64,000 bases of DNA from JBCDJI01 sp964351865. Lineage in GTDB: Bacteria > Verrucomicrobiota > Verrucomicrobiia > Methylacidiphilales > JBCBYL01. Positions within the stretch are counted from its first letter, which is position 1. Every line of letters starts with the position of its first letter. The translations under genes and the position numbers were made by a program. The notes beneath the pieces are model-generated. The model did no database searches. It was not told where the DNA came from and saw only the letters and a program-made list of their open reading frames with translations. Below, piece after piece: positions 51,971 through 60,742 of the stretch. The DNA lies in NCBI GenBank assembly GCA_964351865.1, contig CAYGPJ010000020.1, positions 1-64,000 on the forward strand, read 5' to 3'.

Positions 51971-52324
51971 AGCCAGCGATTCTTACCCGATTCAAATCAA
52001 AATCCAACCACGGATTTCAACCTTCCCACCTTGTTACTTTCCCACCCGCTTTGCGCTCGTCCCACGTCCGCGCATTCACATCAACATAAGGAATCATAGA
52101 CTTCGTCACCCACGGGCAGAACTCCGTGCGATTGGTCTTGTGGTCAGGGAGCGCGGGCGTCTCGCCCGCAGTGCCAATATCCAACAATGATGTATTCCCG
52201 GCCTGCGGGCGAGACGCCCGCGCTCCCTGATAAAACAGGTCTCAGGAACCATATTACAGCTCTTATGTGATGTGTATGGGCAGCCGCCGGAGAGTTCCCA
52301 CCTTCCCACTCCCGTAAGCCACGC
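51971..52324. other. 354-bp gap with REP element
   Basis: No gene is supported. It holds the inverted repeat at 52144-52230; short frames on both strands are products of that palindrome. Confidence 0.6.
52144..52230. repeat. AGGGAGCGCGGGCG inverted repeat
   Basis: TCAGGGAGCGCGGGCGTCTC on the left and GAGACGCCCGCGCTCCCTGA on the right form near-perfect arms around about 40 bases. A half copy is at 58544-58571. This is a GC-rich REP family distinct from GTAGGGCGAGAT. Confidence 0.8.
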
Positions 52325-53026
52325 TTACTTGGGTATGACAATAAAACCGGTATCCAGGTCGCCCAACACTTCGGTCATCTTACCTTGAGCATACCAGTGA
52401 TCATAAGCCAGCAGAGCACACATCAGCGCATCCGTCTGGTCTTCCACCGGTTTGGACCAGGGTTGATTTAACAATGCAATGATTTCCACCTGCTCAGCCA
52501 GTCGCGGTAAGCGACTCCGTAACAGCGATCGGATCGAGCGCTGCAGCGCCGCAAATTCCAGCCGCTGCTGTTCCACCGGACCTTTTTTGTATTTGAAGAT
52601 AATATCGCGGTCGAACCACCGGATCGTGCAAGGATGGGGAAAGGTTTCCATGATCTGACGCCGGTGCCACGGGGCCTCCACTCCAATTTGAAACCCGATC
52701 TGCTGCAACTTATCCACCAACCGCAACGGACGAGCGCATAATTTACGGTTAGAAGGATGCGCCCCGCCATGCTCCTGATGAAACAACTGATGGGTGAAAC
52801 GATCCACGGGACGCGATCCCTCTTCGTTCTGACACACCACCGGGGCATCCAGTGCCAGCAGAATCCCAGTAGTCGCAGGGATTTCATCAAACAAATGGAT
52901 TAACTCATCATCTCCCTGCACCAGTCCCAGGTAACGACACCTGACCTTATCCGGATGTCCTTCCAGTAAGCAGACGCCATCGGAGTTTCGCTCGCCCCAG
53001 GCCAGATCCAATCCACCTAAAATCAT
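52325..53026 (-). CDS. DUF429-type predicted nuclease
   Basis: A 233-residue protein. The start GGLDLAWG is the first acidic strand of an RNase H-like fold, LLALDAPVV supplies a second Asp, and DQTDALMCALLAYDHW near the C-terminus supplies the last acidic helix, as in DUF429 proteins. Its ATG overlaps the stop of serS by four bases (ATGA), so the two are co-translated. The biological role of the family is not established. Confidence 0.78.
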   Translation of the reverse strand: MILGGLDLAWGERNSDGVCLLEGHPDKVRCRYLGLVQGDDELIHLFDEIPATTGILLALDAPVVCQNEEGSRPVDRFTHQLFHQEHGGAHPSNRKLCARPLRLVDKLQQIGFQIGVEAPWHRRQIMETFPHPCTIRWFDRDIIFKYKKGPVEQQRLEFAALQRSIRSLLRSRLPRLAEQVEIIALLNQPWSKPVEDQTDALMCALLAYDHWYAQGKMTEVLGDLDTGFIVIPK

Positions 53027-54297
53027 TCCGGAACCATCACCTCTCCGCCGAAATACGAATGCAAGGCTTCCGGCAATACCACCGAGCCATCCGCCTGCTG
53101 ACCGGTTTCGATTAAGGCCACAAACAATCGCGGCAGCGCCGTGCCGGAACCGTTCAGGGTATGACAGAAATGGTTCTTCTTGTTCTCATCTTTAAAGCGC
53201 AACTGCATGCGACGCGCTTGAAAATCAACAAAGTTACTGCAGGAACTGACTTCCAGATACATGTCACTGCCGGGCGCCCATACTTCGATGTCATAGCACT
53301 TAGCCGCCCCGAATCCCAGGTCTCCGGTACACAGTTCGATCGTCCGGTAATGCAATCCCAGTTGCTCCAGCACCGTCTCGGCCTCGCGTCGCAGTTCTTC
53401 CAGTGCCTCGAATGACGTCTCCGGATGCACCACCCGCACCAGTTCCACTTTATCAAACTGGTGCATGCGAATCAGCCCCTTGGTTTCTTTACCCGCACTG
53501 CCTGCTTCACGCCGGAAGCAAGGCGTGTAAGCCACCCGCTTTTGCGGCAGGTCGCCATGCGCCAGAATCTGCTCGCGAAACAGATTAGTGACCGGCACTT
53601 CTGCTGTCGGGGCCAGGTACAATCCCTCTTCTTCGAAGCCATACATGTCTTCGCGGAATTTCGGCAACTGCCCGGTGCCATACATCGCCGCTTCGCGAAT
53701 CAGAAACGGAGGCGAGACTTCTTTATAACCATGCTCCCGACTGTGCAGATCCAACATAAATTGGATCAGCGCCCGTTCCAGTCGCGCGCCCTGCCCGCTG
53801 AATACCGCGAAGCCGCTGCCGGACATCGCGGCCGCATTAGTGAAATCCAGCCACCCTGCCGGTTCCGCCAGATCCACGTGATTCTTCGGCTCAAAATCAA
53901 AGCTTGGCTTGTCGCCAAAGCGACCCACCTCGGGGTTATCCGCTTCCGAGGTGCCGACCGGGCATGCCTCGTGCGGCAGGTTTGGCAGCCGCAGCAATTC
54001 CTGCCGCTGCTTTTCATCCACTTCGGTGGTTTGCGCATCCAGCGCCGCAATCCGATCCGACTTCTCTTTCATACCGGAAAGCAGGTCGTCCGCCGACTCT
54101 CCGCTCTTTTTGCGCATCCCGACTTCTTTACTGATCGAATTACGCTCCTGCTTAAGTTGTTCGACTTCGGTGATCAGTTGCCGGCGCTCGGTGTCGATGG
54201 CGAGAATACGATCAATCACCGCTCCGTCTTCGCGCCGCGTCGCCAGTCGTTCTTTCACCAGTTCGGGATTCTCCCGGATAAGTCTTATATCAAGCAT
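53023..54297 (-). CDS. serS: Seryl-tRNA synthetase
   Basis: A 424-residue class II aminoacyl-tRNA synthetase that charges tRNA-Ser. Residues 28-105 form the long antiparallel coiled coil for tRNA binding (ITEVEQLKQERNSISKEVG). Class II motif 2 is visible in CFRREAGSAGKETKGLIRMH and motif 3 in the C-terminal GSGTALPRLFVALIE. Length is normal. The downstream DUF429 gene overlaps its stop. No T-box or other leader is evident upstream. Confidence 0.96.
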   Translation of the reverse strand: MLDIRLIRENPELVKERLATRREDGAVIDRILAIDTERRQLITEVEQLKQERNSISKEVGMRKKSGESADDLLSGMKEKSDRIAALDAQTTEVDEKQRQELLRLPNLPHEACPVGTSEADNPEVGRFGDKPSFDFEPKNHVDLAEPAGWLDFTNAAAMSGSGFAVFSGQGARLERALIQFMLDLHSREHGYKEVSPPFLIREAAMYGTGQLPKFREDMYGFEEEGLYLAPTAEVPVTNLFREQILAHGDLPQKRVAYTPCFRREAGSAGKETKGLIRMHQFDKVELVRVVHPETSFEALEELRREAETVLEQLGLHYRTIELCTGDLGFGAAKCYDIEVWAPGSDMYLEVSSCSNFVDFQARRMQLRFKDENKKNHFCHTLNGSGTALPRLFVALIETGQQADGSVVLPEALHSYFGGEVMVPE

Positions 54298-54408
54298 GAG
54301 CGACCCATCATCCCGAGAACCACCCCAAAATCAAGCCTCGAACCTGCCAGCGCAACATTTCCCCCCAACCTTTTGCCTTGTACCTTCTTTGGCGCTTGGC
54401 AGCCTGTC

Positions 54409-55395
54409 ATGATGAATTGGCGCATTAAAGTCACCTCGGTCGTCCTGCTGGGACTGTTCGCGCTGGCATGCTTTCTTTACGTCCGATTCTACGTTGCTCC
54501 TAAAGCTCATGGTATTGTGCTCTTCATTGCTCCGGGAACCGACCTGAATTTGCTACAAGGACTGGACAACTCAGTGCTGCTGACGACCCAACCGGACGCC
54601 AGTCTGATCACCGATAAACTGATCCATCCAGCCCAACACTACTCTCATCTCAGCACCGGCATTGCAGGGGTAGCAGGAGCTATCGGGATGAATGACAGCG
54701 GCGAACCACTCAATAACTTATTTTACCAGGCTCAACGCTCGAACCGCCGCATCGGCATCGTCAGCACCACCACCTTCACCCATCCTGCCTCCGCCGCGTT
54801 CTTCAGCCATGCTCCGGCTGGCACTGATGCTTCCGACATCGCCCCGCAACTGTTCGACTCCACCACAATCAATGTCATGCTGGGCAGCAACCCAAAATAC
54901 CTGACGCTTTTACCGCAACGTAACCTGGCGCACGAGGCTCGCGAACGTGGCTACGAAGTGATCCGGTCACCTAAAGAAATCGATAACATACCGCGCTGGC
55001 GCACCCGCCTGCTGCTGGGGGTTTTTGACTACCCGGACGACTTGTTCGATCCGGAAGGTCATGCCACCAGCCCCTCACTGGAAGCCATGGTGATTCTGGC
55101 CATCCAGTGCCTGCAGTTTCACATCGGCGGACACTTCATGATTGTGGTTCATCCTTCACCGGACGAGATTACCTACGCCGGTGAGTTACCAGCAGAATTT
55201 CGACGCGCCCACGCCTATCAGCTCAACGCCGCACTGCAATCCGCCTACGACTACACCGGAGAAAACGATACCGTTTTACTATATGCCCCTCAACCGGACG
55301 CCAGCGGCTGGCTGATCCAGCTCAAAGGAAAGTCCACCCCGGATGACATTCTTTCATTGGGAAATTTACACGAAACGATCCAGAAACTATTTTAG
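54409..55395 (+). CDS. Membrane-anchored alkaline-phosphatase-like protein
   Basis: A 328-residue protein with one N-terminal span (residues 8-27, VTSVVLLGLFALACFLYVRF) and an extracytoplasmic domain. The stretch IVLFIAPGTDLNLLQGLDNS, then HYSHLSTGIAGVAGAIG and RRIGIVSTTTFTHPASAAFF, follows the order of PhoA-type alkaline phosphatases, but the nucleophile segment (normally DSAASATA) is not conserved and the length is short, so catalytic activity is doubtful. ATG 54409 is chosen because the frame further upstream is antisense to serS. It is divergent from serS and followed by rsmA. Confidence 0.6.
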   Translation: MMNWRIKVTSVVLLGLFALACFLYVRFYVAPKAHGIVLFIAPGTDLNLLQGLDNSVLLTTQPDASLITDKLIHPAQHYSHLSTGIAGVAGAIGMNDSGEPLNNLFYQAQRSNRRIGIVSTTTFTHPASAAFFSHAPAGTDASDIAPQLFDSTTINVMLGSNPKYLTLLPQRNLAHEARERGYEVIRSPKEIDNIPRWRTRLLLGVFDYPDDLFDPEGHATSPSLEAMVILAIQCLQFHIGGHFMIVVHPSPDEITYAGELPAEFRRAHAYQLNAALQSAYDYTGENDTVLLYAPQPDASGWLIQLKGKSTPDDILSLGNLHETIQKLF

Positions 55396-55403
55396 AAAAT
55401 AAC

Positions 55404-55462
55404 TGTAGGCCGAGATTGTATCTCGGCATTGCCAAATCGCCGAGATACAATCTCGGCCTACA
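55404..55462. repeat. GTAGGCCGAGAT repeat abutting rsmA start
   Basis: TGTAGGCCGAGATTGTATCT and the complementary CCGAGATACAATCTCGGCCT, ending ACA at 55462, form a strong hairpin. It fills the gap between two genes and ends two bases before the rsmA ATG. Confidence 0.85.
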
Positions 55463-55464
55463 TC

Positions 55465-56235
55465 ATGACCCGCACCGAAGTAGTCAAAGCTCTCAAAACC
55501 GCCGGACTGAGCCCGTTAAAATCGCTCGGTCAGAATTTTCTGATCGAGCCGGGATTATGCCAATACATTGCGAATCAAATTACCTGCCCGCCGGACGATC
55601 ATTGGCTCGAAATCGGACCGGGTCTAGGCGCCCTGACCGTTGAACTGCTTAAGACCGGTGCTCACCTCACTGCCATTGAACTCGACCACGGCCTGGCCAA
55701 ATGGCTCAGAACTCATTATGCCGATTCAGAAAATTTCACGCTCATCGAAGCCGATGCGGTCAAAGAAATCTCAAGTGTGAACCACATCTCGGTCGCCACC
55801 GGCAACTTGCCTTACTACGCCTCCACTCCGATATTGGTCGAGCTACTGAAACGCGACCAACTCCCCGATGAAATGGTCTTCACCCTCCAAAAAGAAACGG
55901 GCGTTCGTTACTGTGCTAAACACGGCAACAAGAGCTACGGCGCCATCACCGTGTTGCTCCAGTCCTGTTATCAAGTCGAATGCCGCCGCGTCATCGTCGG
56001 CGATGTCTTTTACCCGCAACCCAACATCGACTCGATCGTCTTCTACGCTAAAAAGCGAGACACCGTGCTGCCTGCCGAACAACGCGGCCCATTTTATCAA
56101 CTGCTGCGGAAGGCCTTTGCCCAACGCCGCAAAAAACTGCGCAACACCATTCAATTCGATTCCGACGATCGCCCGGAGCATCTGACGGTGAAGCAATGGC
56201 TCCATTTGTTTCAGCAACAAAACTCAACGACATAA
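55465..56235 (+). CDS. rsmA: 16S rRNA adenine dimethyltransferase
   Basis: A 256-residue enzyme that dimethylates two adjacent adenines in the 3' end hairpin of 16S rRNA. It has SLGQNFLIEPGL before the SAM site, motif I WLEIGPGLGALTVEL, IELDHGLAKWL, and the catalytic NLPYYAST motif. ATG 55465 is chosen because the upstream 12 codons of open frame lie in a palindromic repeat. There is thus no normal ribosome binding site: any such site would be inside the hairpin, which may hold translation down or couple it to the upstream gene. Confidence 0.92.
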   Translation: MTRTEVVKALKTAGLSPLKSLGQNFLIEPGLCQYIANQITCPPDDHWLEIGPGLGALTVELLKTGAHLTAIELDHGLAKWLRTHYADSENFTLIEADAVKEISSVNHISVATGNLPYYASTPILVELLKRDQLPDEMVFTLQKETGVRYCAKHGNKSYGAITVLLQSCYQVECRRVIVGDVFYPQPNIDSIVFYAKKRDTVLPAEQRGPFYQLLRKAFAQRRKKLRNTIQFDSDDRPEHLTVKQWLHLFQQQNSTT

Positions 56236-56270
56236 TGCAAATAACGTCATCATACTGATGAAGGTGGCCC

Positions 56271-56361
56271 ACAATAGGGGACGGAGTAATTTTTTCCTAC
56301 ACACCGCTTTCGCAGTTCAGAAGATGACATCCACGGAAAATATTACTCCGTCCCCTATTGT
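56271..56361. repeat. GGGGACGGAG inverted repeat, 20-bp arms
   Basis: ACAATAGGGGACGGAGTAAT and its exact complement frame 51 bases of unrelated sequence. Same core as 5073 and 8260. The long loop makes it look like a REP pair (BIME-like) rather than a terminator. Confidence 0.8.
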
Positions 56362-56436
56362 TCAGCGTTTTGATCCATCGATACAATTTGTTATCATTTA
56401 TGACACAACCACGCTAATCTCTGAATCACACCTTAT

Positions 56437-56937
56437 ATGGAAGACATCTTCGACATTGTAGACGAAAACGATCAAGTCATCGGCAGCGCACCGCGCAGTG
56501 AAGTTCACGCCAGCGGCGCACTCCACCGGGCCGTGCATATCTTTGTTTTTAATCAGCAGGGAGAAATTCTGCTACAGCTACGCTCCGCCGTTAAAGACAA
56601 ACACCCCGGCACCTGGGACACCTCCTGCTGCGGTCATGTCGATTCCGGCGAGACCTACGACATCGCCGCCGCCCGCGAGTTTCAAGAAGAACTAGGACCG
56701 GAGACGCTGCCAGCATTTACCGCTATCGGAAAATGTGACGCTTGTGAACAGACCGGACAGGAATTTGTCACCGTTTACAAATGCGACTGCGATGGCCCCT
56801 TCCAACCCTGCCCCAAGGAAATCGACGAACTCCGCTGGATCAGCCCCACCGTTATGGAACAGGAATTCAAAGACGCCCCCGAAACCTACGCTCCGGCACT
56901 GCCATACCTGTGGGAGAAATACGGGAAATTGTTGTAA
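56437..56937 (+). CDS. Nudix hydrolase
   Basis: A 166-residue protein with a complete Nudix box GHVDSGETYDIAAAREFQEE followed by LG. The start MEDIFDIVDENDQVIGSAPR and the Cys in TWDTSCCGHV resemble the isopentenyl-diphosphate-isomerase-like/YfcD group of Nudix proteins, which hydrolyse nucleotide diphosphate derivatives; a true isomerase would need further residues that cannot be confirmed. It is a single gene followed by a hairpin. Confidence 0.87.
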   Translation: MEDIFDIVDENDQVIGSAPRSEVHASGALHRAVHIFVFNQQGEILLQLRSAVKDKHPGTWDTSCCGHVDSGETYDIAAAREFQEELGPETLPAFTAIGKCDACEQTGQEFVTVYKCDCDGPFQPCPKEIDELRWISPTVMEQEFKDAPETYAPALPYLWEKYGKLL

Positions 56938-56963
56938 TCGGGAATTTCCACTCATTGGTTAAA

Positions 56964-57005
56964 AGGTAGTGCTCCCGACCACGCAGGGTGTCGGGAGCAC
57001 TACCT
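56964..57005. terminator. Long GC-rich hairpin after Nudix gene
   Basis: AGGTAGTGCTCCCGAC pairs with GTCGGGAGCACTACCT over 16 bp around a 10-base loop. There is no T-run, so it may be a REP-type element or act as a weak or Rho-assisted terminator. Confidence 0.65.
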
Positions 57006-57073
57006 GTCACTGACTATAAATTCCCCTGACTTTATAATTGGTCACCGCGACTTCATTACCTAGCGTTGTCTGT

Positions 57074-57757
57074 ATGACAGCACTACCTATTCTCATGTTT
57101 ATCGGCGTGGCGGGGCTGATCATTGGACTGGGAATTTGGGGCTACCTGAATGAGAAAAAACGTAAGGAAGCGCTCGCCACATTGGCACGCTCGCTTGGCC
57201 TGCATTTTTCAACTGAGAAAGACCGACAGCTCGCCCGTGAACTCAGCTTTCTCGATAAAACCCGCACGGGATCCAATCGCTACGCCCTCAACGTCATGCG
57301 CGGCAACTGGCAGGGTCACGAGATACTCGCCTTCGAATACCATTACGAAACTCACTCCACCGATTCCAAAGGCCGCCGCACCACCCATCACCATTACCTC
57401 TCCTTTGTGACCCTGCGTCTGCCCAAGTTTTTCCCGGAACTGACGGTCGCGCCGGAAGGGTTTTTCTCTAAAATGGCGCAAGCCGTGGGTTACGATGATA
57501 TCGACTTCGAATCCGCAGAATTTTCCCGCCAATACGTAGTGCGATCGAAAGACCGAAAATTCGCTTACGACTTCCTGCACGCCCGCGCCATCCAATTCAT
57601 CCTGCAACACCCGGTGCATCATCTTGAGGTGGAACACGACCGGCTCGCCATCGCCAAATCGGAACGTTTCAAACCCGAAACGCTGCAAGGACGACTGGAA
57701 GAACTGATCCAATTGCGTAGCCTGATCCCCGACTACCTACTGGAAACCAAAGCCTGA
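57074..57757 (+). CDS. DUF3137-like membrane protein
   Basis: A 227-residue protein with one N-terminal span (residues 4-23, PILMFIGVAGLIIGLGIWGY) and a cytoplasmic domain with LAFEYHYETHSTDSKGR and LPKFFPELTVAPEGFFSKM. This layout, and its place before a LemA gene, fit the DUF3137 proteins that commonly pair with LemA. ATG 57074 is used because it opens the membrane segment. Function of the pair is not established. Confidence 0.65.
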   Translation: MTALPILMFIGVAGLIIGLGIWGYLNEKKRKEALATLARSLGLHFSTEKDRQLARELSFLDKTRTGSNRYALNVMRGNWQGHEILAFEYHYETHSTDSKGRRTTHHHYLSFVTLRLPKFFPELTVAPEGFFSKMAQAVGYDDIDFESAEFSRQYVVRSKDRKFAYDFLHARAIQFILQHPVHHLEVEHDRLAIAKSERFKPETLQGRLEELIQLRSLIPDYLLETKA

Positions 57758-57856
57758 GTTTGGAGTACGTAAATATTTCAAATTATGTTTTTGACCACAC
57801 AATCTACAAGGAAGCGCAGCTGTCATATATTTCAAATTTGTTTAGTTTACTCAAGG

Positions 57857-57950
57857 TAAAGAAGGGGACACCAATTAACACGAATCAAAAAATAGTTCAC
57901 AGGAAAATTCGTGTGCATTCGTGTCCATTCGTGGTTTAAGTTCCCGTTTC
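57857..57950. repeat. ACGAAT-type dispersed repeat
   Basis: AATTAACACGAATC on the left and TTCGTGTGCATTCGTGTCCA then TTCGTGGTT on the right form an imperfect inverted repeat. Related to 58649-58757 and 63134-63296. Confidence 0.55.
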
Positions 57951-57983
57951 CTGTTCTATCATCATCAATCTCATGAGCTAATT

Positions 57984-58541
57984 ATGATCATCGCATTCAT
58001 CGTCCTCGTTATCCTAATCATCATCCCTGCCGGCTACGTGATCGGCCAATACAACGGCTTGATCGCCCTCAGCAATCACATCAAGGAATCCTGGGCGGAT
58101 ATCGATACCGAACTCAAACGCCGCTATGACCTGATCCCGAATCTGGTAGAAACCGTGAAGGGTTACGCCGCCCATGAAAAGGCCACACTCGACTCGGTCA
58201 TTCAACTCCGCAATCAAGCGGCCGCCAACAACGGCTCAGTCGCCGAACAATCCACCAGCGAGCAAGCTCTGGTGGCCGGCGTGCATAAGCTGATGGCGGT
58301 GGTCGAAGCTTATCCGGACTTAAAGGCCAACGAAAACTTTCTGGAGCTGCAACGAGAACTGACCAACACCGAAGATCGCATCCAGGCCTCACGCCGCTTC
58401 TACAACGCCAATGTCCGCGACTACCGTGTGAAGAGTCAGTCCTTCCCCAGTAACCTGGTCGCGTCCATGTTCAGCTTCCCACCCGTCGACTATTTCGAAG
58501 TCGAAGCCGCCGTCCGCGAGAATCCACAAGTAGAACTTTGA
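57984..58541 (+). CDS. LemA family protein
   Basis: A 185-residue protein with one N-terminal membrane segment (residues 2-20) and a helical body with the family stretch YNGLIALSNHIKESWADIDT, then KRRYDLIPNLVETVKGYA and FPSNLVASMFSFPPVDYFE at the end. These match LemA throughout. ATG 57984 is chosen because it opens the membrane segment; the longer frame begins in a repeat. Paired with the preceding DUF3137-like gene. Confidence 0.92.
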   Translation: MIIAFIVLVILIIIPAGYVIGQYNGLIALSNHIKESWADIDTELKRRYDLIPNLVETVKGYAAHEKATLDSVIQLRNQAAANNGSVAEQSTSEQALVAGVHKLMAVVEAYPDLKANENFLELQRELTNTEDRIQASRRFYNANVRDYRVKSQSFPSNLVASMFSFPPVDYFEVEAAVRENPQVEL

Positions 58542-58543
58542 GC

Positions 58544-58571
58544 AGGGAGCGCGGGCATCCTGCCCGCAGGC
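58544..58571. repeat. Half copy of AGGGAGCGCGGGC repeat
   Basis: CAGGGAGCGCGGGCATCCTG then CCCGCAGG: one arm of the element at 52144-52230, starting just after the lemA stop. Confidence 0.65.
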
Positions 58572-58648
58572 CTTTCAGGAACATTTTTTACCGCAAAACT
58601 CAGCTCGTAAGTGCGTTAAGGTTAAATTTCTGACTCGTTTAGTTTACC

Positions 58649-58757
58649 GCAGGTAAAGAAATGGACGCTAATTTACGCTAATATTTTATTCTTATTCTTT
58701 TTCAGGAACCCATTTGTGTTCATTGGCGTCCATTTGCGGTTCTGGTTCCCGTTTCGA
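58649..58757. repeat. GGACGCTAATTT dispersed repeat
   Basis: GGACGCTAATTTACGCTAAT on the left and TTCATTGGCGTCCATTTGCG on the right form imperfect inverted arms. A copy is at 63134-63296. Confidence 0.65.
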
Positions 58758-58799
58758 TGAGTTAAAGATAACCCTCTAAGCCTCAGCCGGATTGGTTGC

Positions 58800-59234
58800 T
58801 TAATTCGAGAGCAAGTGAAGCTGCAACCCTTTGTTTTTAAAATGCTTAAAACCAGCATCAAAAGTAACAAACCGATAGCCGCAACTTACCGCAAATGCAG
58901 CTAAATAGGCATCCATCCATAATTTGGGAGATGCCCTCTTCTTATCAGTCATTGATCGCCAGACACCTTCCATACCAGTCGGTTCTGCCACCCAGAAAAT
59001 CCGAGTATCTTGCAGCAGTTGATCATAATAATTCCAAGCGTCCGTCATAGCACAAGGCTCGTAGCCATGACCGAGCGGTTGAGTCAATAACCGTAAATAA
59101 GACTGTTGCGTGGCACGATTAAACACTAGCTGCCTTTTTCTGCCTGTCTTTTCAAACCATTTACGAGCAATCTCATGATGAGGGTGTGCTTCGATCGTCA
59201 GGCTTAACCAGAAATTTGTATCGACTAAGTCCAT
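58800..59234 (-). CDS. PIN-domain toxin (VapC family)
   Basis: A 144-residue ribonuclease-type toxin. MDLVDTNFWLSLTIEAHPHH carries the first metal-binding Asp, NRATQQSYLRLLTQP the conserved polar helix, WMDAYLAAFAVSCGYRFVTFD the third and fourth acidic residues. All expected PIN residues are present, so unlike the island copies this toxin appears functional. It lies six bases after its antitoxin gene. Confidence 0.88.
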   Translation of the reverse strand: MDLVDTNFWLSLTIEAHPHHEIARKWFEKTGRKRQLVFNRATQQSYLRLLTQPLGHGYEPCAMTDAWNYYDQLLQDTRIFWVAEPTGMEGVWRSMTDKKRASPKLWMDAYLAAFAVSCGYRFVTFDAGFKHFKNKGLQLHLLSN

Positions 59235-59240
59235 CGATAT

Positions 59241-59492
59241 TTATTCCGAATCTAATTGGTGCAGGCGCTGATGAATTTCTTCCGAAGTCATTCCATCGAA
59301 TAAACGTTTATTTCCCTTCGGTATTAAAGGCAGCGTAACATGAGTTTCAGAAACCCGCTTACCGGCTCCCTCACCTTCTACCACATAACGCAGGCCTTCC
59401 TGCACTAATTCCGTCAACGGACGCCCTTCCAGCGCAGCCTTCACCTTCGCTTTACGATAGAGCTGATCATTGATATTTAGAGTGGTCTTCAT
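59241..59492 (-). CDS. Antitoxin (VapB-like)
   Basis: An 83-residue protein: MKTTLNINDQLYRKAKVKAA is a ribbon-helix-helix DNA-binding start, and residues 50-83 would wrap the toxin. It precedes the PIN toxin gene by six bases, the usual order. The promoter must be in the 134-bp gap shared with the divergent Fic gene. Confidence 0.82.
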   Translation of the reverse strand: MKTTLNINDQLYRKAKVKAALEGRPLTELVQEGLRYVVEGEGAGKRVSETHVTLPLIPKGNKRLFDGMTSEEIHQRLHQLDSE

Positions 59493-59554
59493 ATAGACAG
59501 ATAACCATATTTCTGTTTATCTGTCTATTCTTCTAAAAGAAGCACTTGTTTTGA

Positions 59555-59606
59555 TGAGCCGATTAAAGTCATTATTCGGCTCACTTTAGTTTAGTTATTG
59601 AGCCGT
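59555..59606. promoter_or_regulatory. TGAGCCG operator-like repeats before the Fic gene
   Basis: TGAGCCGA (59555-59562) and TCGGCTCA (59576-59583) form a perfect 8-bp inverted repeat with 13-bp spacing, and a third TGAGCCG follows at 59599. They are 20-70 bp before the Fic start, and the Fic protein ends in a winged-helix-like domain that could bind them. Confidence 0.5.
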
Positions 59607-59626
59607 TTATATGATAAGATCGACTC

Positions 59627-60730
59627 ATGATTTATAACTGGCAACAGCAAGACTGGCCTCATTTTCGATATGATCTCGGAGGGATCGAAGATCTGCTTTT
59701 TACCTATTCTGAGCGGATCGGGCATATCACTGGCCAATTGGAAGTGCTGCCTGAGCGACTGCAATCTGAAGCAGTGATCGAAACCATCGTCATTGAGGCT
59801 ATGAAGACTTCCGAGATTGAGGGTGAGCACCTGAGCCGGGAAGATGTCATGTCATCTGTCCGCAATCAACTTGGCCTGAACCCCGAAATAATCTCAGTCC
59901 GCGATCAGCGTGCCCAAGGAATTTCAGAACTTATGCTGTCCGTTCGACAAAGCTACTCCAGCAAGCTTTCACAAAAAATGCTGTTTAACTGGCATGGCAT
60001 GCTCATGAAAGGGAACTCCCACATCAGGGCCGGAGCCTGGAGAACAGGTTCGGATCCGATGCAAGTGATTTCTGGAGCTGTCGGTAAAGAGAAGGTACAT
60101 TTTGAGGCTCCTCCTGCGGATCAAGTGCCCGCCGAAATGAAAACATTTATCAGATGGTTCAACGAATCACATCCCACTGGAAAATCGCCAATCAAGCGTG
60201 GACTCATACGCTCTGCCATAGCTCACCTGTATTTTGAAAGTATTCACCCATTTGAAGACGGAAACGGTAGGATCGGGCGTGCGATTTCTGAAATGGCACT
60301 TTCTCATGAAATTGGTCGCCCCTTGCCCTTGAGCTTATCTCGCACCATCGAGCGTCATAGAAATGCGTATTATACCGCATTAAAAAAAGCTCAGCATTCC
60401 AACGAGATTTCATGCTGGCTCGACTATTTTGTGAATATGGTTCTGGTAGCGCAAACCGAAGCCAAACAGCAGGTCGATTTTATTCTCAGAAAGGCAAAGT
60501 TCTTCGACCGGATGGAAAGCCTTCTCAATCCGCGACAATTAAAAGTCGTTCGGCGAATGCTGGATGAAGGCCCGGCAGGATTTGAAGGAGGTATGAGTGC
60601 CAGGAAATACGTAGCACTCACGAAAACCACCAAGGCAACGGCTACCCGCGACTTACAAGATTTGGTAAAAAAACAGGCCTTCAAAGTAACCGGAGCAGGC
60701 CGAAGCACCCGTTATCAGCTTGATCTGTAG
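59627..60730 (+). CDS. Fic family protein with N-terminal inhibitory helix
   Basis: A 367-residue AMP-transferase-type protein. Residues 1-85 fit the DUF4172 domain and contain the inhibitory helix motif TSEIEG (61-66), making it a class II Fic protein that keeps itself off. The core has HPFEDGNGRIGR with catalytic His207. Residues about 290-367 look like a winged helix (LNPRQLKVVRRMLDE, TKTTKATATRDLQDL), a common fusion in which Fic proteins bind their own promoter. It is divergent from an intact VapBC pair. The target protein is unknown. Confidence 0.9.
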   Translation: MIYNWQQQDWPHFRYDLGGIEDLLFTYSERIGHITGQLEVLPERLQSEAVIETIVIEAMKTSEIEGEHLSREDVMSSVRNQLGLNPEIISVRDQRAQGISELMLSVRQSYSSKLSQKMLFNWHGMLMKGNSHIRAGAWRTGSDPMQVISGAVGKEKVHFEAPPADQVPAEMKTFIRWFNESHPTGKSPIKRGLIRSAIAHLYFESIHPFEDGNGRIGRAISEMALSHEIGRPLPLSLSRTIERHRNAYYTALKKAQHSNEISCWLDYFVNMVLVAQTEAKQQVDFILRKAKFFDRMESLLNPRQLKVVRRMLDEGPAGFEGGMSARKYVALTKTTKATATRDLQDLVKKQAFKVTGAGRSTRYQLDL

Positions 60731-60742
60731 CATAAAAATAAC

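Noticed and set aside
52106..52341. Short arginine-rich frames between pgm-type gene and DUF429 gene
   Set aside because: They are translations of the palindrome at 52144-52230.
53425..54408. Long N-terminal extension of the alkaline-phosphatase-like protein
   Set aside because: This part is the antisense of serS; the membrane anchor starts at 54409.
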